DNA of 64,000 bases from Corynebacterium oculi (GCF_001412105.1 NZ_LKST01000001.1:248001-312000), one strand, 5' to 3'. Positions 32,583 to 42,621 are shown, counted from the stretch's first letter. Program-made: numbers and translations. The notes: generated by a model from the sequence alone, not told the origin.

Positions 32583-33851
32583 TTATCCCTCTTGGGCCTG
32601 CGCGATGTCACCAGGGCGCAGTACCACGATCTCCCGGGTGGTTGCCATCCTTTCGCGGAGTGCCTCGGCCTCTTCCGCCCCCACCAATACCGTGACCCAT
32701 TCGGAGACGCCGGCCCGCGCGAGACGCACACCGGAAGCCCCCCGACGCAGGCACTCCCCAACAAGACCCGATGCGGCCTCCCCATAGGCCTTGGCGACAG
32801 CCTCGCGAGACTCGTTGAGCAGGGCCGGTACCTCGCCCTCGCGCCGCCCGCGCAGCAGGGACACAAGCCGGTGGCTTCGGTGGGTTTCCTCCTCCCAAAA
32901 ACGCAGCAGGGTGGCGGCCTCCTCCACGGAAGGATAGCCCTGCGGGCCGTGCACGGCGTACACCGCTTTGAGCCAATCGAGAACCCGTGGCGTGGAATCG
33001 GGGAGCAGCCGCAAACATTCCGTGCCAAAAGCATGGGCGGCATCCTCGATGAGGCGTCTCCGCGCTAAAACCGCCGCATCTTCGGGAGAATGCGGCGATT
33101 CTGCGGAGGGAGCCGGGCGCGGAGTATCCCTGGGCTTATCTGCGCCCTCATGCACGAGGTTTGTGGTGCTCTCGGCTCCGCCGGGAGCGATGCCCAAAGC
33201 CACGGTGCGCGGGGAATGAAGCGGGGGAGTCTCGGTGACCGAACCATCGGAATAATCCACCATGCAGGGTCGGCCCGATACCCCCCGCAACGCGGCGATG
33301 TGGCGGGCGCGCAAAACCTGCGCGCCAGGAAGACTCCGCACCGCCTGAGTGCACACCGAGGCCAATCGAGCGCGCGAGGGAGACTCCGCAAGCGGATGGG
33401 CCTCGGGATAAAGAGCCAACCCCAACGCCGCATCAAAGGAATGAAGAGCACCCAGCCCAGAACCAAGAGGAACATCGGAGCACACGGTGAGGTCAAAACC
33501 GGAGGTATCCCGGCTGAGCATTTGCCGCTGGATCAACGTGACGATCAGTCGTGCCGCGCGCGCGAGTAAACCAGAGTGGGAGGTTGAGTGCCGAAAGCGA
33601 GCGGTTTCCTGCGCGATGGGGAAACCCGCAAAATCACCGCGCACGGAGAGCATTCCGTCCTTCCGGGGGCTAAGAACAACCGCGGTGGCCAGGTCGAGCG
33701 GGGCGATCACCACAGTTCCTCCGAACTCATCGGTGTGCTCACCGACGATGCACCAGGTACCAGGGGCCGTGGCCCCCATGCTGGGGGGCACACCCAGCTC
33801 GCGGCGGTGAAGCGCCCTGGCACGATCCATAACCGAGGTGGATTGCAGCAT
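32583..33851 (-). CDS. Galactokinase-like GHMP kinase
   Basis: 422 residues. The galactokinase sugar-binding signature is APGTWCIVGEHTDEFGG (canonical APGRxNLIGEHTDYN), so the catalytic Arg is replaced by Thr while GEHTD is kept. The ATP-binding GHMP motif is DVPLGSGLGALHSFDAALG. A C-terminal GHMP domain is seen up to WVTVLVG. No Leloir genes surround it. The gene is convergent with rnpB. Because of the altered motif, a different sugar or a non-catalytic role is possible. A conserved corynebacterial gene by position. Confidence 0.75.
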   Translation of the reverse strand: MLQSTSVMDRARALHRRELGVPPSMGATAPGTWCIVGEHTDEFGGTVVIAPLDLATAVVLSPRKDGMLSVRGDFAGFPIAQETARFRHSTSHSGLLARAARLIVTLIQRQMLSRDTSGFDLTVCSDVPLGSGLGALHSFDAALGLALYPEAHPLAESPSRARLASVCTQAVRSLPGAQVLRARHIAALRGVSGRPCMVDYSDGSVTETPPLHSPRTVALGIAPGGAESTTNLVHEGADKPRDTPRPAPSAESPHSPEDAAVLARRRLIEDAAHAFGTECLRLLPDSTPRVLDWLKAVYAVHGPQGYPSVEEAATLLRFWEEETHRSHRLVSLLRGRREGEVPALLNESREAVAKAYGEAASGLVGECLRRGASGVRLARAGVSEWVTVLVGAEEAEALRERMATTREIVVLRPGDIAQAQEG

Positions 33852-34001
33852 ATTCGCGATGGCTCCTGGTGAAACGAGAACGGTAGGGGACGAGGATACC
33901 GATAGTCTAGTGACCGCTTAGGTTATAGCCTTGAGCGCAGTGGAGCACTCCCCGCCCCACGAGAATCGCTGCAAGGGCAGCATAGACAGGAGAGCAACAC
34001 C

Positions 34002-34184
34002 GTGCAGGAAAAAGAAACACAATGGTTCTACCACCCGGCCACCGGCGAGGTAACTCAGGGATTGAACGGATCGTGGGAAGATCGCATGGGCCCCTATGCC
34101 ACGCGGGAAGAGGCCGAGCGCGCCCTAGACAAGGCCGCCCAACGCAACAGTGCGTACGACGCCCAGGACGAGGACTGGGATTAA
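34002..34184 (+). CDS. Small conserved protein
   Basis: 60 residues from a GTG with ACAGGAGAGC upstream. It contains a WFYHPATGEVTQG opening and a MGPYATREEAERALDKA segment, a SPOR-like or short tryptophan-tag motif known from small actinobacterial proteins. Cytoplasmic, acidic C terminus. Function unknown. Confidence 0.75.
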   Translation: MQEKETQWFYHPATGEVTQGLNGSWEDRMGPYATREEAERALDKAAQRNSAYDAQDEDWD

Positions 34185-34235
34185 ACCGAGTTAATCGAGG
34201 CTGCTGCTACCTTAGGCCACGCTAGTCACTCCGAG

Positions 34236-35888
34236 TCACGCTATGGACTGCTTGAAGCGCTTGTACCCAGATTTCACCGAGCGGTGACGCTGATCAATAG
34301 TTCGGAGAACCTTCCGGGAGCGTTCCCGCTCCGCCTGATACAACAGCCCGTAAGCGAAGGTATCTTCCCCACGCCCGGCGGCCTGGCGGGCTCGCTTGAG
34401 GATCAACTCGCAGACGGAGACGGAGTACTGGGCTTCAAGCAGCGTATCCACGAGCTTCTTCGATTCCTTGGATAGCCGGCTGGAATCATAGGGGGTGAAC
34501 TCTAAAGCCACGCGCGATACCGTGCGCAGGCGCTCCGCCACCCTGTGCATCTGAGAGAGATGGGCCTCATACTCGGACTCGGTGACCTCGGGATCGTCAA
34601 AAACCTCAAGCGCTGAACTGCGGAGATTCTTGAAGTCCATGTATCCCCGCTTTACCGCACGCACGATGATGGCCGTAGCCTTGCGCCGTTCCATCCTTCC
34701 GGGCAACGGGGGATCGGCCAGAAAGTCGTCGAGTGTATCGAGCATAGTGAGATACCGCTCCGAGTCCAGCGCTGCCCCTACACGGTAGTAGGCTCGCTTT
34801 TTCCTGGAATCCACATCGTGCTCTAGTCGTTGCCGGGCTTGACGGTCAATGAGTTCCGTGGCATCAGCGTCTAATAACGAATGCACCTGCTGGGCCACGG
34901 CGTCGGCGTCACAGGCGCGGTGCAATACCACCGTGAGTTGCTTTAATTCCGCCTCAATATCCGAAGCCGTGGCGATGCGATTATCCCAGCGCTCATGATC
35001 GAAAAGCTCGGTAAACATGTTAAGAACACTCCTCAGATCGCGGACAGCGTTCAGCATGGTGCGCACAGAACGGCGATCGCCTCGGCGCGCGCCGGGATCT
35101 TGCTCCACCAAGGAGTCCCGAGTGGCGATCAGGGCGTGGAGAACACCGGCAAATGCCTCATCGCGGTCATCGTATTTACGGAAAACGAGGGGAGTGGGCG
35201 GCGCGGGGGCCAGTGCGAAGCTCTCCCCCAGGGCGGTAAGTAACTTGGAGGGAGAATGAGAATCCACCGCGCCAACGGTAGTAAGTTGCTCATCGGCGGA
35301 TTCAAGTATTTGCCGACCTAGCTTTGTGGAGGCGAGAGATTCGGCCAGTTCAAATTCCCACTCGCGCCAGTGGCGTGGCTCCGGTGATGCCTCGGGAAGG
35401 AGAGACCACGCCGTGACGCGATCATCGCAGAAGTCCGCTACGGCGCTGCCGTCCTCGGCTTGGAGCGTGGACTCCACACGGAGGTTATCTACCTGCGCCA
35501 CGGGAATGAGCTTGTGATCTCGCACCACGGCGCGCACGTGACTGAGCAATTCGGCGGGGACGGCGTCGGTGTTGTTGCCGATGGGGCTCGATGGGGCGTG
35601 GGCGGCCGAAGCTTCTTGGCCTAAGGTCGTGCTTATCTCTAGCCGCCCGCTGCCGGTATCGGGGAGTTTGAGATGCCAGCCGTCATCTTTCCCGCCGGTC
35701 CGCCGCCTCAGCGTGATTTTAGAACGGGTGAGCCGAAGATCGCGGGTGTCATAGTAAATGGCAGAGAGTTCGTATTGCTGCGTCGCCTGGGTGGAATGGA
35801 CGTTCAGGATCTTGGTGAGATCCGGCACGGGATCGTCCGCGCCTACGGAATACTTGGCCTCTACCTCAAGAAACTGTGTGGTGCTCAT
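34236..35888 (-). CDS. CYTH and CHAD domain protein
   Basis: 550 residues. The N-terminal CYTH domain has the metal-binding EVEAKY motif near residue 8, TLRRRTGG and later charged strands of the triphosphate tunnel. The C-terminal CHAD domain is helical with conserved histidines (LNMFTELFDHERWD, LHRACDADAV). The combination is linked to polyphosphate metabolism: CHAD binds polyphosphate and CYTH enzymes hydrolyse triphosphates. ATG 35888 is favoured over 35897 because GGAGG then sits nine bases upstream. Confidence 0.9.
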   Translation of the reverse strand: MSTTQFLEVEAKYSVGADDPVPDLTKILNVHSTQATQQYELSAIYYDTRDLRLTRSKITLRRRTGGKDDGWHLKLPDTGSGRLEISTTLGQEASAAHAPSSPIGNNTDAVPAELLSHVRAVVRDHKLIPVAQVDNLRVESTLQAEDGSAVADFCDDRVTAWSLLPEASPEPRHWREWEFELAESLASTKLGRQILESADEQLTTVGAVDSHSPSKLLTALGESFALAPAPPTPLVFRKYDDRDEAFAGVLHALIATRDSLVEQDPGARRGDRRSVRTMLNAVRDLRSVLNMFTELFDHERWDNRIATASDIEAELKQLTVVLHRACDADAVAQQVHSLLDADATELIDRQARQRLEHDVDSRKKRAYYRVGAALDSERYLTMLDTLDDFLADPPLPGRMERRKATAIIVRAVKRGYMDFKNLRSSALEVFDDPEVTESEYEAHLSQMHRVAERLRTVSRVALEFTPYDSSRLSKESKKLVDTLLEAQYSVSVCELILKRARQAAGRGEDTFAYGLLYQAERERSRKVLRTIDQRHRSVKSGYKRFKQSIA

Positions 35889-35976
35889 GGGGGTCATCCT
35901 CCAACATGGTTGAAAATGGTGCAGTGATCTCGTAGCGCTCTATGGTCTCATTGCATTTTCTCTGTGGCATGGGGCG

Positions 35977-36735
35977 CTATGCCGCACCACAGATTGCTGA
36001 CTCCAGGGTAGCCACGGAGCCACGGAGAGCATCCTCTGCGGCGGTCATTCCCTCCTGGTATCCGCGAATATTCGTGGGGTGGGAGGGCAAAAGGCAGGGT
36101 TGGGTGAGGGGAAGGATCTGAGATAGGCGCTGGGCATAGCCGAGCATGAAGCTTGGCTTATAAGAACGCGGGAGCGGTGAAAGGGAGCGCTCTGATTGTG
36201 CTTGGGAGAGGAGTTGGTGTTGATGCTCATTCAAACGATGGAAGAGCGCCATCGGGCCGCGATGTCTGCCAACGGGCGTGATTAAAGTGGCGATGCCTTG
36301 GGGGCTGAGGAGAAAAGCCTGGGCGCGATGGGCCTGTGCCACGACGCGGAGCAGGAGAAACTGGTGCCGTACCCACGGTCCATGAAGATAGACGCGAGTA
36401 GAAACATCGGGTGGAAAATCGTGTGGATGGTTAAAGGTGACGCATGGGGGCGGGGCGAGGATCGCGCGATCAAGGAGGGGAGAAACCCTTAAAAGGCGCG
36501 TGGACTCAGGGAAGAGAGACCGCAGTTGTGGGAGGGCAGAATTGGTGGAGCCACTGCTCATCAGGTGATGCTTCCACCACGAAGCGACAGGACGAGACAC
36601 GGCGGTATCACGATGAATCTGGGCAAAGACGGTGGGGAGAGGGCGGACGACGTCCTCTCGGCCGATGTGGCGGAGGTCGCGCGCCGTCCAGCCGTTGCGG
36701 GCTGCTTCCTGTAACAGAACAGCGGAGTCGATCAT
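35977..36735 (-). CDS. Unknown protein
   Basis: 252 residues. Not confidently recognised. The segment SFMLGYAQRLSQILPL near residue 195 and the opening LLQEAARNGWTARDL resemble proteins with DUF2786-like modules, but I cannot confirm it. No signal peptide, no membrane segment. The next gene on the strand (the CYTH/CHAD protein) starts 88 bp further on, so they may be one unit. Confidence 0.6.
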   Translation of the reverse strand: MIDSAVLLQEAARNGWTARDLRHIGREDVVRPLPTVFAQIHRDTAVSRPVASWWKHHLMSSGSTNSALPQLRSLFPESTRLLRVSPLLDRAILAPPPCVTFNHPHDFPPDVSTRVYLHGPWVRHQFLLLRVVAQAHRAQAFLLSPQGIATLITPVGRHRGPMALFHRLNEHQHQLLSQAQSERSLSPLPRSYKPSFMLGYAQRLSQILPLTQPCLLPSHPTNIRGYQEGMTAAEDALRGSVATLESAICGAA

Positions 36736-36952
36736 GTGTTTCTCCTTTGATCTCGGGTAGACGTATCCAGGTTGGTGTTGAGGTCATCTTGCTGGTGATA
36801 TGAGCGACGATAGAGGGTGGCGTGAGGGACTTACCCCCATCTGTTCGAAAATTTATTCCCCTAACCGGGCTGAGCGGCACCGATACTGCGTGGCGCGTAC
36901 CCCCAGGGGCGGGAGCATGTGCCGTGGCGCAGTCGATGGCTAAGGTAGTGGC

Positions 36953-38296
36953 ATGAACAGCCAACAAGAGTTCGTGCTGCGCACCGTTGAGGAACGCGAC
37001 ATCAAGTTCATCCGCCTGTGGTTCACGGATATTCTGGGATACCTCAAATCGGTTATGATGGCCCCTTCGGAGTTGGAGAGCGCCTTTGAAGAGGGAATAG
37101 GCTTTGACGGCTCCGCCATCGAAGGATTCTCGCGGATCTCAGAGGCGGATACCATCGCCCTCCCAGATCCCTCCACGTTTCAAATCCTTCCCTTCGACGA
37201 AGGGGCGGAGGTGCAAACCGCACGAATGTTTTGCGATATTTCCATGCCGGACGGGCAGCCCTCATGGAACGATCCGCGCCAGGTGCTGCGCAGGCAGGTT
37301 CAGCAGGCTGCGGACGAGGGCTTTACCTGCATGATCTCCCCGGAGATTGAGTTTTATCTATGCACGAACACGGCGCAGGAGGACGCCGATCCTCAACCCA
37401 AACCCACGGATAACGGCGGCTACTTTGACCAGTCCACCAGGAATGCGACTCCCAAGTTCCGCGGGCAGGCCATGCTGGCCCTGGAAGCCGTGGGGATCGC
37501 CACGGAGTTCTCCCACCACGAAACCGCTCCCGGACAGCAGGAAATTGATCTGCGTCATGCAGAGGCCCTCACGATGGCGGATAACGTCATGACCTTCCGC
37601 TACCTTATGAAGCAGGTGGCGCTGCGCAACGGTGCGCAGGCGACGTTCATGCCTAAACCATTCCAGCAATGGGCGGGTTCCGCCATGCACAGCCATATCT
37701 CTCTTTTTGAGGGCGATAGCAATGCCTTCCATGATCCCGATGCGGAATACTCGCTATCACACACGGCCAAACAATTTATCGCGGGGGTGCTGCGTCATGC
37801 TCCGGAAATCTCTGCGGTAACAAACCAGTGGGTGAATTCCTATAAGCGCATCATCTTTGGCGATGAGGCCCCTACTGCGGCCACCTGGGGGGTGTCTAAC
37901 CGCTCTGCGATGGTGCGGGTGCCCACCTACCGACTGACAAAGGAAGAATCGCGCCGAGTGGAAGTGCGCAGCATTGATGCGGGCTGTAACCCGTATCTTT
38001 CTTATGCTGCGTTGCTGGGAGCGGGCCTCAAGGGTATCCGGGAGGGGTATGAATTAGGCGATCCCGCCGAGGACAATATCTCCCGATTGACGCGGCGGGA
38101 GCGCAGGGCGATGGGTTATGTGGATTTACCATCAAGCCTGGATCAGGCTCTGCACCGCCTGGAGGAATCGGAACTGATGGCGGAGATTCTCGGGGAGAGG
38201 GTGTACGAGTTTTTCCTGAGGTCTAAGTGGCGGGAGTGGAGAAACTATCAGGAGCAGATCACCCCGTGGGAATTGCGCAGTAATTTTAATTATTAG
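36953..38296 (+). CDS. glnA2: Glutamine synthetase, second type I copy (GlnA2)
   Basis: 447 residues, GSI-alpha-like: shorter than GlnA and lacking the adenylylation loop tyrosine seen there. Catalytic blocks present: GIGFDGSAIEGFSRI, ISPEIEFYL, MPKPFQQWAGSAMHSHISLF, NRSAMVRVPTYR. The ATG at 36953 is preceded by AAGGTAGTGGC. It is followed after 50 bp by glnE, an arrangement known in corynebacteria. In C. glutamicum this enzyme is dispensable, with glnA as the main synthetase. Confidence 0.95.
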   Translation: MNSQQEFVLRTVEERDIKFIRLWFTDILGYLKSVMMAPSELESAFEEGIGFDGSAIEGFSRISEADTIALPDPSTFQILPFDEGAEVQTARMFCDISMPDGQPSWNDPRQVLRRQVQQAADEGFTCMISPEIEFYLCTNTAQEDADPQPKPTDNGGYFDQSTRNATPKFRGQAMLALEAVGIATEFSHHETAPGQQEIDLRHAEALTMADNVMTFRYLMKQVALRNGAQATFMPKPFQQWAGSAMHSHISLFEGDSNAFHDPDAEYSLSHTAKQFIAGVLRHAPEISAVTNQWVNSYKRIIFGDEAPTAATWGVSNRSAMVRVPTYRLTKEESRRVEVRSIDAGCNPYLSYAALLGAGLKGIREGYELGDPAEDNISRLTRRERRAMGYVDLPSSLDQALHRLEESELMAEILGERVYEFFLRSKWREWRNYQEQITPWELRSNFNY

Positions 38297-38346
38297 ATTA
38301 CATCATCCGTAGGGCCCTGGCATACTGATTCTGTGAAAGGGAAATA

Positions 38347-41300
38347 ATGGCGTTATCGAATCCCCGTGTTTCTATCCCCACCCCCGCTGTTTTAGGTCTG
38401 AAAGGGACCCGTGCGGCGGAAGATATAGGCCATGTGGGTTGGGATAATCAGGATTCCCTTGACGTTCTTTGGGCACTAGCGGGCTCGGGAGATCCCGACC
38501 AAGCTCTTAATATCCTTGTTCGCTTGGTGGCTGCTCTGGAGGGTATTGGTGAGGCTGAGGCCTTCCATCGAGCGTTGCGGGAGAACCATGCGTTTCGCAT
38601 CCGCCTGATGGCCTTGGTGGGCGGATCGGTGGCATTGGGGGATGACTTGGTGGCGCACCCTGAGTCATGGAAAGAACTCCTTGGCCCCCTGCCTAGCAGG
38701 GAAGAAATGCTGAGAGGGCTACTTGAGGTGCTCGATGCGGTCCCCGCAAGTTATGGCCCCGCGAGCAATGGGGAGGATCTGGAGAAGCCGGACCCCGCTT
38801 GCTCGGATTTGAGTAGGGTGGGTACGTATCGGGCGAGGTTGGCGGATGCGGAGACGCAGCGCCGATTGAAGGAGCGGTACCGTCTTTTCTTGATGCGGAT
38901 TGCCGCCCATGATCTCGCGGGAACGTACCCATCGACTAAACGGCAACAGGGACTAGAGCCGATCCTCTTCGAGCGGGTCACGGAATTACTTTCCGATCTT
39001 GCGGATGCGGCCTTAACCGCGAGTTTAGCTATTGCCGTTGATAATGTTTATGGAGATTCCCCCCTTGATGCGCGCTTGGCTGTTATCGCACTAGGAAAGT
39101 GTGGTGCTGGTGAACTTAACTATATTTCCGATGTTGATGTCATATTTGTGGGAAGTGATGTTACCCCGCGTCTGACTCGATTGGCGGGAGAGTGTGTGCG
39201 GATCGGCTCGCGTCACTTTTTTGAGGTAGACGCTAACCTGCGCCCGGAGGGACGTTCTGGTTCCTTGGTGCGCACCGTGGACTCGCACTGTGCTTATTAC
39301 CGGCGATGGGCGGAAACCTGGGAGTTTCAGGCCTTATTAAAAGCACGTGTGCAGACAGGGTATCTGCCGCTGGGTGAGGAATACCGGGAGAAATTAGCTC
39401 CCCTGGTATGGTCCGCTAGCCAGCGCGATTCCTTCGTGGAGGACGTCCAGGCCATGCGTCGTCGCGTGTTGGACAACGTCCCGGCAGAGATGCGGGACAG
39501 GGAGTTAAAACTCGGCCGTGGTGGCTTACGAGATGTGGAGTTTGCGGTGCAGCTTTTGCAGCTGGTGCACGGGCGCTCTGATGAATCGTTAAGAGTACCG
39601 GCCACCGTGGCGGCCCTTCGGGCTTTGGTGGAGGCGGGGGCCATTGGGAGAGAGGACGGGCAGGGGCTTATCCAGGCGTATGAGTTTCTGCGTCTTTTGG
39701 AACATCGCTTGCAGTTACACCGCTTGCGTCGCACTCATACGCTTCCGGAGGAAGATGATCGCGCGGCGATGACGCGCTTGGCGCTTACCTCAGGCTATGG
39801 GGCGGTGGAGGGGAAATCCTCGGTAGATAATTTGCGTACCACCCTGCGTCGTGTCCGTTTCCTTATTTTGGGGTTGCACTCCAAATTGTTCTATCGCCCG
39901 CTGCTTAATTCCGTGGTGAATATGTCGGTGGACACGCTGAAGCTTTCTCCCGACGCCGCAAAGTTGCAGCTCGCAGCGCTGGGGTATCGTTTCCCGGAGC
40001 GTGCCTTTGAACATCTCACGGCCCTGGCTTCGGGGGCCTCGGGAGCCAGCCGTAAATCTAAAATCCAGGCGATGCTGTTGCCTACGCTGATGGACTGGCT
40101 TTCTCAAACGGCCGATCCCGATGCGGGATTGCTTAATTACCGTAAACTCTCCGATGCCGCCTATGAGCGCAGCTGGTTTTTGCGTCTGCTTAGAGACGAA
40201 GGCGTGGTGGGGCAGCGGTTGATGATGATTCTGGGTTCCTCGCCTTATACGGCCGCTCTCATCATCTCCTCTCCTGATTTTGTTAAGGCGTTGGGAGACG
40301 GGGCGAGCGGGCCGAAGATATTGGATAAAGCACCGGGTACGGTGTCCTCTTCCCTGGTTGCGGCGGCAGGGCGACATCGTGACCCCGATAAGGCTATTGC
40401 TGTTGCTCGTTCCCTGCGCAGGGCGGAGCTGGCGCGGTTGGCCTCAGCGGATTTGCTGGGCATGATGGACGTGCGCTCGGTGTGTCGGGGGCTGTCGATG
40501 GTGTGGAACGCGGTACTTGAGGCTGCCCTCCAAGCGGAGATTCGCAGCAGGCTGACGGAGGGAAAGACAGCGGAGGGGCAGGGGAGGGCTCCGGCGCGCA
40601 TTGCTGTCATCGGGATGGGGCGCCTGGGGGGTGCGGAGCTCGGTTTTGGCTCGGATGCCGATGTGATGTTTGTGGCGGAGCCAGAGGAAGGACACGATGA
40701 GCACGAGGCACTGCGTTGGGCGTCAAGCGTGTGTGAGTCCATGCGGTCGCGGTTGGCCAAGCCTTCTGGTGATCCCCCGCTGGAGGTGGATTTGGGACTG
40801 CGCCCCGAGGGGCGCAGCGGAGCGGTGGTGCGTTCTATCTCCTCGTATCGGCGTTATTACTCCTCCTGGGGAGAGGTGTGGGAAACGCAGGCCCTCTTGC
40901 GAGCCACGGTGGTGGCGGGTGATAGGGAGGTAGGAACGGAGTTTCTGCATATGATCGATGAATTCCGTTACCCCAAGCAGGGTATTTCTCCCGCTGTGAT
41001 CCGGGAGGTTCGGCGCATGAAGGCTCGCATTGATGAGGAGCGGTTACCGCGTGGCGCGGATCGGAATACGCACACGAAGCTGGGCCGGGGTGCGCTCACG
41101 GACATTGAGTGGACGGTGCAATTACTCACGATGCTGCACGCTCATGAGTATCCCGCGTTGCACAATACCTCGACGCTGGAGGTATTGGAGGTACTGGAAG
41201 CAGAGGCGATTCTGCCGGAGGAGCAGGTGCGTATATTGCGCGAGGCATGGTTGGAGGCCACGAATGTACGCAATGCCTTGGTGCTGGTTCGGGGTAAGCG

Positions 41301-41511
41301 CACGGATCAGATTCCGGGCCCAGGGCCGCAGTTGGCCCAGGTGGCGGGCGCTGCGGGGTGGGACCCCGCGCATTATCAGATGTTCCTGGAGGATTATTTG
41401 AAGAAGACGCGGCGCGCGCGTCGGGTGGTGGATCAGGTGTTTTTTTTGGGGGGAGGCATCCATGCGGTAGCGGGTAAAATCAACCAAAAGAACGATGGTA
41501 GGTATGGGTAA
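38347..41511 (+). CDS. glnE: Glutamine synthetase adenylyltransferase/deadenylylase
   Basis: 1054 residues, the two-headed enzyme that modifies GlnA in response to nitrogen status. The nucleotidyltransferase cores are GAGELNYISDVDVIFVGSD in the N half and GGAELGFGSDADVMFVAEP in the C half, with KLGRGGLRDVEFAVQLLQLV and KLGRGALTDIEWTVQLLTM as the paired motifs. Start ATG 38347 has AAAGGGAAATA upstream. Codon use is less GC-biased than in neighbouring metabolic genes. The stop codon lies inside a DtxR-type operator (41498-41516) that serves hmuO. Confidence 0.96.
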   Translation: MALSNPRVSIPTPAVLGLKGTRAAEDIGHVGWDNQDSLDVLWALAGSGDPDQALNILVRLVAALEGIGEAEAFHRALRENHAFRIRLMALVGGSVALGDDLVAHPESWKELLGPLPSREEMLRGLLEVLDAVPASYGPASNGEDLEKPDPACSDLSRVGTYRARLADAETQRRLKERYRLFLMRIAAHDLAGTYPSTKRQQGLEPILFERVTELLSDLADAALTASLAIAVDNVYGDSPLDARLAVIALGKCGAGELNYISDVDVIFVGSDVTPRLTRLAGECVRIGSRHFFEVDANLRPEGRSGSLVRTVDSHCAYYRRWAETWEFQALLKARVQTGYLPLGEEYREKLAPLVWSASQRDSFVEDVQAMRRRVLDNVPAEMRDRELKLGRGGLRDVEFAVQLLQLVHGRSDESLRVPATVAALRALVEAGAIGREDGQGLIQAYEFLRLLEHRLQLHRLRRTHTLPEEDDRAAMTRLALTSGYGAVEGKSSVDNLRTTLRRVRFLILGLHSKLFYRPLLNSVVNMSVDTLKLSPDAAKLQLAALGYRFPERAFEHLTALASGASGASRKSKIQAMLLPTLMDWLSQTADPDAGLLNYRKLSDAAYERSWFLRLLRDEGVVGQRLMMILGSSPYTAALIISSPDFVKALGDGASGPKILDKAPGTVSSSLVAAAGRHRDPDKAIAVARSLRRAELARLASADLLGMMDVRSVCRGLSMVWNAVLEAALQAEIRSRLTEGKTAEGQGRAPARIAVIGMGRLGGAELGFGSDADVMFVAEPEEGHDEHEALRWASSVCESMRSRLAKPSGDPPLEVDLGLRPEGRSGAVVRSISSYRRYYSSWGEVWETQALLRATVVAGDREVGTEFLHMIDEFRYPKQGISPAVIREVRRMKARIDEERLPRGADRNTHTKLGRGALTDIEWTVQLLTMLHAHEYPALHNTSTLEVLEVLEAEAILPEEQVRILREAWLEATNVRNALVLVRGKRTDQIPGPGPQLAQVAGAAGWDPAHYQMFLEDYLKKTRRARRVVDQVFFLGGGIHAVAGKINQKNDGRYG

Positions 41512-41516
41512 CCTAA
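41498..41516. promoter_or_regulatory. DtxR-box-like operator before hmuO
   Basis: GTAGGTATGGGTAACCTAA matches the corynebacterial iron-repressor consensus TTAGGTTAGCCTAACCTAA at 14 of 19 positions, with the right half perfect. It sits about 120 bp before hmuO and overlaps the glnE stop codon (41509-41511). In C. diphtheriae hmuO is repressed by DtxR and activated by heme-responsive two-component systems, so the location is as expected. Confidence 0.6.
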
Positions 41517-41633
41517 TTTAGTCTCAGTGGTACTCCATGACCGCGTGGTGCCTGGCTTGGAAGCCCATCGCGCGGGGTACCGGGTGGTCCGGGCGAGGAT
41601 AACCATTATGAGTCAAGAGAGGGGGAACCCTGC

Positions 41634-42305
41634 ATGGCGAGTGTAGTTCTCCATAACCAGAATCTGTCGGCCGATCTAAAAACATTTACGGCGGTGGCCC
41701 ACGAGGAGGCGGAGTCCTCTACTTTTATGGCCGATCTGTTGGCGGGAAAATTGAGCGCTGCGGAATTTGTGCGCCTCCAGGAGCAGGCGTGGCTCTTTTA
41801 TTCGGCGCTGGAAAAGGCGGCGCATGCGTTGGCGGATACGGAGCGTGCGGGGAAGATAATTGATCCGCGTTTGGATCGCGCCGCGGCTCTAGAGCGTGAT
41901 CTCACCTATCTACACGGTCTTGGGGAGGGGGAAACGGGAGACTGGCGGGAGAGGGTAGTGCCTCTTCCGGCGACGGCAGCCTACGTGGAACGACTGCATC
42001 GTGTGTATGAAAGCCTGGACGAGCCCAGGTTGGTGGCGCACCACTATGTGAGGTATCTCGGTGACATGTCGGGTGGGCAGGTGATAGCGACGATGATGGC
42101 CCGCCATTACGGCATTGCTTGGGAGGGGCTGAGCTTTTATCGTTTCGCGGGTATAGAGAAGCTTAAGCCTTACAAGGATGCTTATCGCGCCAATCTCAAT
42201 GCCATGAATTTTAGTGAGGATGAGCGCGGCGTTTTGCTCGAAGAGGCTGCTTATGCCTTCGTGTTGAACATGAATGTTTTTGCCGATCTAGGGCGTGACG
42301 CTTAA
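41634..42305 (+). CDS. hmuO: Heme oxygenase
   Basis: 223 residues of the HmuO family, which opens heme to biliverdin, CO and iron to feed iron metabolism. The proximal heme ligand is the His in FTAVAHEEAESSTFM (near residue 23), and the distal helix is RYLGDMSGGQVIATMM. Length and sequence match the corynebacterial enzyme. A DtxR-like operator precedes it. In related species expression also needs heme-sensing ChrA/HrrA. Confidence 0.96.
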   Translation: MASVVLHNQNLSADLKTFTAVAHEEAESSTFMADLLAGKLSAAEFVRLQEQAWLFYSALEKAAHALADTERAGKIIDPRLDRAAALERDLTYLHGLGEGETGDWRERVVPLPATAAYVERLHRVYESLDEPRLVAHHYVRYLGDMSGGQVIATMMARHYGIAWEGLSFYRFAGIEKLKPYKDAYRANLNAMNFSEDERGVLLEEAAYAFVLNMNVFADLGRDA

Positions 42306-42357
42306 GGCGATATACTGGGCACGGTAAGGCGATAGCGTTTATGTAAAAGGAGTGTGC

Positions 42358-42621
42358 ATGGCTCTTCACCTTTCCCTTGATCTTCACGGTGCCACGTTGG
42401 GTGACGTGGAGGCCCTCGTCGCCGCAGCGCGCAGCGCCGGAGCGCAGAGCAGTAGTGTGATCGACGTCGATGCGGAAGCGGGCGTGCTCTCGGTGCGGGC
42501 GCAGGCCCCGAGGTACGCCTCGCAGGATGCTTCTCGAGGAGAGGGAAGCGGGGTGGGGGAAGCGGCGGTGCGCAGCGTGATTGATATTCTGACCGGCCGC
42601 CAAGAGCCGCCACGGCGTTAA
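42358..42621 (+). CDS. Unknown small protein
   Basis: 87 residues from ATG 42358 with AAAAGGAG seven bases upstream, which makes translation likely. No signal peptide or motif recognised. The sequence starts MALHLSLDLHGATLGDVEAL and has a Gly/Ser-rich middle. It lies 52 bp after hmuO in the same direction and could be part of its transcript. Confidence 0.6.
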   Translation: MALHLSLDLHGATLGDVEALVAAARSAGAQSSSVIDVDAEAGVLSVRAQAPRYASQDASRGEGSGVGEAAVRSVIDILTGRQEPPRR

